From assembly GCA_030431525.1 (NCBI GenBank), contig JAUIJC010000004.1, positions 1 through 64,000 on the forward strand: a stretch of 64,000 bases of DNA, read 5' to 3'. A program made the translations under genes and the position numbers. The notes beneath the pieces are model-generated. The model worked only from the letters and a program-made list of their open reading frames with translations. It had not been told where the DNA came from and did not search any database. Shown in pieces: positions 59,507 through 64,000 of the stretch. The first letter of the stretch is position 1, and the number at the start of each line of letters is the position of its first letter. Source of the DNA: Bacteroidia bacterium. GTDB taxonomy: Bacteria > Bacteroidota > Bacteroidia > Cytophagales > JAAEPT01.

Positions 59507-59545
59507 GCGGTATTTGTTGTAGTGACATCTACCGCTTTTTTATTT
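59507..59545 (+). terminator. Terminator after the histidine kinase gene
   Basis: A 6-bp GC-rich stem (GCGGTA at 59507-59512 with TACCGC at 59530-59535), followed by seven T. Confidence 0.65.
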
Positions 59546-59637
59546 CGTTAATAAAGAGTTAACCTTGGTTTTAGGATTAGACAAGTTTGGAGGTGGACTT
59601 TTGTGGTGTAATAAAAATCAACAACACACAACATTTT

Positions 59638-61638
59638 ATGTCACCCGAAACCACGAAAATTCCCTTTTTAAGGAGTTTGTACTTCAAGGTATCCATCCTT
59701 TTCGTTTCCGTGGTTTTGGTGACAGCTGTTCCGTTGATTGTGATTACCCAGTCCCAGACGGAGGAAGCCGTCGAGAAGGAAATCATTTCTCGTATTCGCC
59801 ATGAGTCCCACCAAATCATGAACGGTGTTGATCGTTTCCTGTATGAGCGGATGGCGCACCTGAAGGATTTGGCAAGAGAGGACATTTTTCGCTCCACCGA
59901 TAGGAATCAGGAGCAGTTGCTCAAGCGCCTGAATCAGGTGCATGAGGATTATTCCCTTTATGAAAGCCTATCATTTTTTGACAGTTCTCGGGTAAGGTTG
60001 GTGGATACCAAGGGGAAATCCGTGGGACAGCAACATTCTTTTAGCAAGTATTGGAAGAAACTCAAGAACGAGGACATGGTGATTGATATTTCACGTTCTG
60101 AGTCTTTGGGAGAGGTAGTGATGCACTTCGCCATGCATGTGAAGGATGATGAAGGACATCGTGTCGGGGTGATTGTGTCCCGTGTGACCATTGGGAATCT
60201 CTATCAGGTTTTCCGAGATACGGTGATGGAAAACAATTATGGGGCAGGCTTGAACATCGAGCTGGTGGATGAAGATGGTCGGTTGTTGTTTTCAAACCTT
60301 AGGCCTGACAGGGTTTTGGAAAAGGACGAAAAACTGATTGCCCTTCAGGAGCAAATGCCTCAAAGCAATTCTGCTGTTTCTAAGTTTTTTAGGGAAGGGG
60401 AGGAAGTTGTTTTTTGTAGCCGAGAAAAGGGATACTTGGATTTTGTGGGAAATGGATGGCTGTTGGTCGTCAAGGTTCCCGAAGAATTGGCATTTCAGGC
60501 TTCCGCCAAATTAAGTCGGTCACTGGTGCTGGGGGCAATCCCTCTGGTAATCCTGATGTTATTGGCGGCCTTATTAATTGCCCGAAAATTTGCCAAGCCC
60601 ATCAGGCAACTAAGTCAGATGGCCGAGAATTTTGCCCAAGGAGATTTGGATAATGATTTGGGCTTGAGGTTGAAGGACGAAAGGAAGATTGTGGCCGAGA
60701 GTATCCAAAAAATGGCGCATGACCTCAAATTGCGCTATAACGAAATGGAGGGCCAAAAGGTCAAAATTGAGGACCAAGCCAACCAAATCACTTCGAGTAT
60801 TCGCTATGCGCAACGCATTCAATCTTCCTTGCTGACGAACCCAGATGCCTATAATTCTGAGCGACTTGGTTTGAAGGTTTTTTATAAGCCAAGGGATATT
60901 GTTGGTGGCGATTTTTATTATGTCACCAAGGTGGTGAAAGAGGGGAGTGAAAAGTTGGTGGTGGCTTCTGTGGATTGTACGGGGCATGGTGTGCCAGGCG
61001 GTTTCATGACGGTAATTGCCAGTAACCTGCTGAATTACTATGTGATGGAGCAAAAAGTGGTTTGTCCTGCCGAATTGCTTTATCTCCTCCATAAAGGCTT
61101 GGAGCGCACTCTCCATAAAAAGGAACGGGACGTGAAAGAGCGCATTGAGGATGGTATGGATATCGGGGTGGTTGTGTTGGACATGGAGCGCCGTACCATG
61201 GAATTCTCAGGGGCGAATCAGCCTTGTCTTTTCCTCCGCGATGGTGAGGTGAAGAATATAAAGGGAACAAAGTTTTCATTGGGAGGTCATGTGTTGCCAT
61301 TAAACCGTGTGAAGGAAGGTTTTGGTCCAAATTTCTTTGATAAGGAACAGATAAGTCTGGAAGAGGACGACCGTATTTTTATGTTCTCAGATGGCTTGGT
61401 GGACCAGTTTGGCGGAGAGAAGAACAAGAAGTTCGGAAAAAAGCGCTTCCGTCATTTAGTGGCTGATTGTAGCGACCAAGTGTTCGATTGGCAGTTTGAG
61501 AGCTTGGTAAAGGAAATCCAAGAATGGCAGGGCAACGAGGCCCAGTTGGATGATATGCTTTTGGTGGGGATTAATATCAAGAGCTTTGCTGGCATGCAAG
61601 TCGTTGATGAAAGGCATTCCTTGTTGGAGCAAGCCTGA
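59638..61638 (+). CDS. Membrane-bound SpoIIE-type (PPM) phosphatase with sensor and HAMP domains
   Basis: 666 residues. Helix (about 15-37), extracytoplasmic cache-like sensor (about 40-290), helix (about 300-322), HAMP (about 323-375), short coil, then a SpoIIE/PP2C-type serine phosphatase with G-G-D-F-Y, D-C-T-G-H-G-V-P-G-G, I-G-V-V-V-L-D, L-F-L-R-D-G, and F-M-F-S-D-G-L-V-D-Q. Such proteins often dephosphorylate anti-sigma antagonists. The ATG at 59638 is chosen over upstream codons that lack a membrane-protein start. No anti-sigma gene adjoins. Confidence 0.88.
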   Translation: MSPETTKIPFLRSLYFKVSILFVSVVLVTAVPLIVITQSQTEEAVEKEIISRIRHESHQIMNGVDRFLYERMAHLKDLAREDIFRSTDRNQEQLLKRLNQVHEDYSLYESLSFFDSSRVRLVDTKGKSVGQQHSFSKYWKKLKNEDMVIDISRSESLGEVVMHFAMHVKDDEGHRVGVIVSRVTIGNLYQVFRDTVMENNYGAGLNIELVDEDGRLLFSNLRPDRVLEKDEKLIALQEQMPQSNSAVSKFFREGEEVVFCSREKGYLDFVGNGWLLVVKVPEELAFQASAKLSRSLVLGAIPLVILMLLAALLIARKFAKPIRQLSQMAENFAQGDLDNDLGLRLKDERKIVAESIQKMAHDLKLRYNEMEGQKVKIEDQANQITSSIRYAQRIQSSLLTNPDAYNSERLGLKVFYKPRDIVGGDFYYVTKVVKEGSEKLVVASVDCTGHGVPGGFMTVIASNLLNYYVMEQKVVCPAELLYLLHKGLERTLHKKERDVKERIEDGMDIGVVVLDMERRTMEFSGANQPCLFLRDGEVKNIKGTKFSLGGHVLPLNRVKEGFGPNFFDKEQISLEEDDRIFMFSDGLVDQFGGEKNKKFGKKRFRHLVADCSDQVFDWQFESLVKEIQEWQGNEAQLDDMLLVGINIKSFAGMQVVDERHSLLEQA

Positions 61639-61659
61639 GTATTTTTAGGATACAAGACA

Positions 61660-61698
61660 CAAGTAGCAAGACATAAGTATCATGTGTATTGCTACTTG
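61660..61698. repeat. Short inverted repeat downstream of the phosphatase gene
   Basis: CAAGTAGCAA (61660-61669) and TTGCTACTTG (61689-61698) form a perfect 10-bp stem with a 19-nt loop. Could act as terminator-like structure, but no T-run follows directly. Confidence 0.65.
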
Positions 61699-61743
61699 AT
61701 ACCATTTTTAGCATCCCCTCAGGGAATATCCCTTGGGTCTCCC

Positions 61744-61751
61744 TATCTTTG
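61744..61751 (+). promoter_or_regulatory. -7 box for panB
   Basis: TATCTTTG followed by C, matching TAnnTTTG, about 115 nt before the panB ATG. No TTTG at -33. Confidence 0.5.
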
Positions 61752-61864
61752 CAGATTCAACAAAGCCTATTCAGGCGAATCATTGTTGAGCTAATCTTGT
61801 TCGTTCACCGGACCCGCATTAGGCGCCCTCAAAAGGAGCCTTGCCCCCAATCCTCTGGTTGCGT

Positions 61865-62683
61865 ATGTCTACCGCAAAGAACTCCTCATTAAAGAAAATC
61901 ACGACCCACCGCCTTCGCGAGATGAAGGAGCGTGGGGAGAAAATCTCCATGTTGACGGCCTATGATTTTTCTACGGCCCGAATTCTGGATGCCTCGGGAA
62001 TTGATGTGTTGTTGGTAGGCGATTCCGCTTCTAACGTGATGGCAGGTCATGAAACCACGCTTCCCATCACCCTCGACCAAATGATTTATCACGCTTCTTC
62101 GGTGATTCGTGCCGTTGACCGTGCGTTAGTGGTCGTGGATTTGCCGTTCGGTTCCTATCAGGGTAACTCCAAGGAAGCTTTGAATTCAGCCATCCGCATC
62201 ATGAAGGAGGCCGAGGCGCATTCCATCAAGATTGAAGGTGGCAGCGAAATCAAGGAATCCATCGCTCGAATCATCAGTGCAGGAATTCCTGTGATGGGTC
62301 ACTTGGGATTAACTCCTCAATCCATTTACCAGTTTGGTACTTACACCGTACGTGCCAAAGAGGAGGAAGAGGCAGCCAAGCTATTGGAGGACGCTCGTCT
62401 GTTGGAGCAGTTGGGCTGTTTTGCCATCGTACTTGAAAAGGTACCAGCAAAATTGGCAAAGAAGGTGGCCGAACAATTGAGTATTCCAGTCATCGGGATT
62501 GGTGCTGGCGACGTAGATGGACAAGTTTTGGTCGTCAATGATATGTTGGGCATCACCAAGGATTTCTCTCCAAGGTTCCTTCGCCGATATGCGGACTTGA
62601 ATAAAATCATCGGAGAGGCCGTAGGAAACTACGTCAAAGACGTAAAGTCTGGGGATTTCCCGAATGAGGACGAGAGTTATTAA
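61865..62683 (+). CDS. panB: 3-methyl-2-oxobutanoate hydroxymethyltransferase
   Basis: 272 residues, the first enzyme of pantothenate synthesis, adding a hydroxymethyl group from methylene-tetrahydrofolate. Motifs: [43 protein letters not shown] and I-G-I-G-A-G. The ATG at 61865 is preferred to the upstream in-frame codon at 61841. Confidence 0.96.
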   Translation: MSTAKNSSLKKITTHRLREMKERGEKISMLTAYDFSTARILDASGIDVLLVGDSASNVMAGHETTLPITLDQMIYHASSVIRAVDRALVVVDLPFGSYQGNSKEALNSAIRIMKEAEAHSIKIEGGSEIKESIARIISAGIPVMGHLGLTPQSIYQFGTYTVRAKEEEEAAKLLEDARLLEQLGCFAIVLEKVPAKLAKKVAEQLSIPVIGIGAGDVDGQVLVVNDMLGITKDFSPRFLRRYADLNKIIGEAVGNYVKDVKSGDFPNEDESY

Positions 62684-62764
62684 GGATGATAGGCACAGGT
62701 ATTAAGTCCTTTGTCAAAATAAATAGTGTTGGAGTTGGGCCATTGCCCTAGGCGAAAGTGAAAT

Positions 62765-62899
62765 AATAAACTGGCCCACTAAGGCACAGTTATTTTGTTC
62801 GTTGTTTGTGGCAAGTTGATGTGGGGATAGCCGTAGCTATCGCAAATCAACTTGCCACGAACAACGGGCAAAAGAACAAGACGACTGGGTCAGCTTATT
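62765..62899. repeat. Nested inverted repeat in the 300-bp gap after panB
   Basis: The inner stem pairs 62801-62820 with 62846-62865 (19 of 20 nt), with a GATAGC-CGTA-GCTATC top. Outside it, 62765-62778 and 62886-62899 are inverted complements at 12 of 14 nt. The gap 62684-62983 contains no convincing ORF. Confidence 0.8.
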
Positions 62900-62983
62900 G
62901 TTTTTCTTTTGCAAAGAGGCTGTTGGAGAAATAGTACGCTGTCCGCTTCAATACTGAGTTAAAAGAATTGAGCACGGAAGGTT

Positions 62984-63730
62984 ATGAAACCACAACCATT
63001 TACCATTGCCTACGAGGACAACCACCTCATCATTGTCAGTAAAGACAGCGGGGTGCTTGTACAAGGCGACAGGACTGGGGATAAAACCTTGATGGATCAC
63101 GTCAAGGAGTATATCAAAGAAAAGTACGAAAAGCCGGGAGCTGTCTTTTTGGGCTGTATCCACCGCATTGACCGTCCTGTAAGCGGTTTGGTGGCATTCG
63201 CCAAGACTTCCAAAGGGCTTGATCGGATGAATGAATTGCTTCGCAAAAAGAAGCTGTATAAGACCTATTGGGCGGTGGTGAAAAACCATCCTCCACAGAA
63301 ACAAGGGAAGCTGACTAATTGGTTGGTCAAGGACCCGAAGAAGAACACGGTGGAGGCCTTTGATGAAGAAGTGGAGGGAAGCCAAAAGGCGGAACTTACT
63401 TACAAGGTGATGGGCAAACTGAACGACCATTTCCTCTTGGAAGTAAAACCAATTACGGGTCGTCCGCATCAGATTCGAGTGCAATTGGCTACGGCTGGTT
63501 CCCCGATTCGTGGTGATGTGAAGTATGGTTTCCCAAAAGGAAATCCAAACAGAAGGAGCATCAACCTGCATGCGCGTCGCTTGGATTTTGAACATCCAGT
63601 AAAGAAAGAGCCAATCATGGTTATTGGCGGTTTGCCAAACGACCAATTCTGGGAGCAGTTCTTGGTCTTGGATGAACTGAAAAATAGGCATGTGAACCGA
63701 ATTATCGGGAACGAGTACAATCAGGCCTAA
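62984..63730 (+). CDS. RluA-family pseudouridine synthase
   Basis: 248 residues. The catalytic motif is H-R-I-D-R-P-V-S-G-L-V (the aspartate attacks uridine), followed by A-K-T-S-K-G and the family G-R-P-H-Q-I-R-V-Q-L segment. No S4 domain is present, so it is a short RluA-type enzyme; the target (23S rRNA or tRNA) is not readable. Confidence 0.93.
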   Translation: MKPQPFTIAYEDNHLIIVSKDSGVLVQGDRTGDKTLMDHVKEYIKEKYEKPGAVFLGCIHRIDRPVSGLVAFAKTSKGLDRMNELLRKKKLYKTYWAVVKNHPPQKQGKLTNWLVKDPKKNTVEAFDEEVEGSQKAELTYKVMGKLNDHFLLEVKPITGRPHQIRVQLATAGSPIRGDVKYGFPKGNPNRRSINLHARRLDFEHPVKKEPIMVIGGLPNDQFWEQFLVLDELKNRHVNRIIGNEYNQA

Positions 63731-63784
63731 ATCGGGGGAGCCATTGAGGAAGGACGGTAGTCCGAATCAAAATGTGAAGACATT

Positions 63785-64000
63785 ATGTTTGAGAAACTGA
63801 AAGAACGTTGGGGGGTTGAAAGCAATTGGAGTTTGACTTTGATTCTGATCACATTTGCTGTGACGGGTTCATTGTCAGCAAAGGTTGGAGGTTATTTGGT
63901 AAAGGAAATGTGGGGCTTTTCATGGGAGAATGACCCATGGTATCAGTATGTGCCTTTGCGTTTCATTACCACGTTTGTCTTCTATCAGATTTTGTTGTTG
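63785..64000 (+). CDS. Membrane protein, DUF6787-like, cut by the window end
   Basis: The first 72 residues of an open frame with start ATG at 63785. The opening M-F-E-K-L-K-E-R-W-G-V and a helix with T-L-I-L-I-T-F-A-V-T-G-S-L-S-A-K, then a second helix, resemble DUF6787 membrane proteins as I remember them. The C-terminus is missing. Confidence 0.65.
   Translation, partial: MFEKLKERWGVESNWSLTLILITFAVTGSLSAKVGGYLVKEMWGFSWENDPWYQYVPLRFITTFVFYQILLL

Noticed and set aside
60296-60320. Half of a GACCTGACAGG repeat in the SpoIIE gene
   Set aside because: Reads AGGCCTGACAGGGTTTTGG in frame within a normal sensor domain; there is no second half, so chance similarity is simplest.
1-64000. tRNA, rRNA, prophage, integrase or replication origin
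   Set aside because: None seen on either strand by eye; a tRNA scan was not possible here.

Overview
The window looks like a chromosome segment of a Bacteroidota bacterium, most likely from the Cytophagales and aerobic. The signs are type IX secretion sorting domains, promoters of the TTTG-N19-TAnnTTTG type, few Shine-Dalgarno sites, an alternative complex III (act) operon and a saproxanthin/flexixanthin-type carotenoid cluster. It carries no rRNA, no tRNA that I can see, and no phage or transposase gene. All names come from reading motifs and neighbourhoods by eye; no database search was run.

Region 1 (1-11.5 kb, all minus strand) makes and regulates carotenoids: crtZ, a photolyase, idi, a small secreted unknown, crtB, crtI, a CarH/LitR-type B12 photoreceptor repressor, a lycopene cyclase, an ABC1 kinase, a TetR regulator, cruF and crtD. 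The enzymes predict a monocyclic 1'-hydroxylated carotenoid such as saproxanthin. Two promoters, in front of crtI and of the tetR-ABC1 pair, share an inverted repeat with identical 32-bp geometry, which I propose as the operator of the photoreceptor.

Region 2 (11.5-20.4 kb, minus strand) holds prfB without the usual programmed frameshift, a cob(I)alamin adenosyltransferase, a DUF1569 protein, a small AraC protein, and a B12-uptake operon. That operon is a cobalamin riboswitch, then a BtuB-like receptor, a BtuG-like propeller lipoprotein, and a two-repeat T9SS protein of unknown function. The receptor start codon lies in a hairpin. B12 capture, B12 adenosylation and an AdoCbl light sensor therefore all lie within 15 kb.

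Region 3 (20.4-25 kb) has a Na+/Ca2+ exchanger, a Uma2 nuclease, a nucleoside-sugar epimerase-like protein, a class III aminotransferase and a small T9SS protein. Region 4 (25-37.2 kb, plus strand) is the respiratory operon actABCDEF-coxBA. Region 5 (37-49.7 kb) has a cyclase-like DUF2652 protein, a fatty-acid-hydroxylase-like protein coupled to a very large phosphoesterase/beta-barrel fusion, a PAP2 phosphatase, an HD-PycTM protein and an iron-type TonB receptor with a PepSY protein. Region 6 (49.9-55.7 kb) completes the oxidase (ctaA, ctaB, two subunit III genes, subunit IV, a SCO-like protein without copper ligands, DUF420). Region 7 (55.7-64 kb) has a large histidine kinase, a SpoIIE-type phosphatase, panB, an RluA enzyme and a cut membrane protein.

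The intergenic DNA is unusually rich in palindromes. Several repeat families recur, and in at least five loci the repeat is enclosed by arms whose sequence is unique to that locus and inverted-complementary. This is the least explained pattern in the window.
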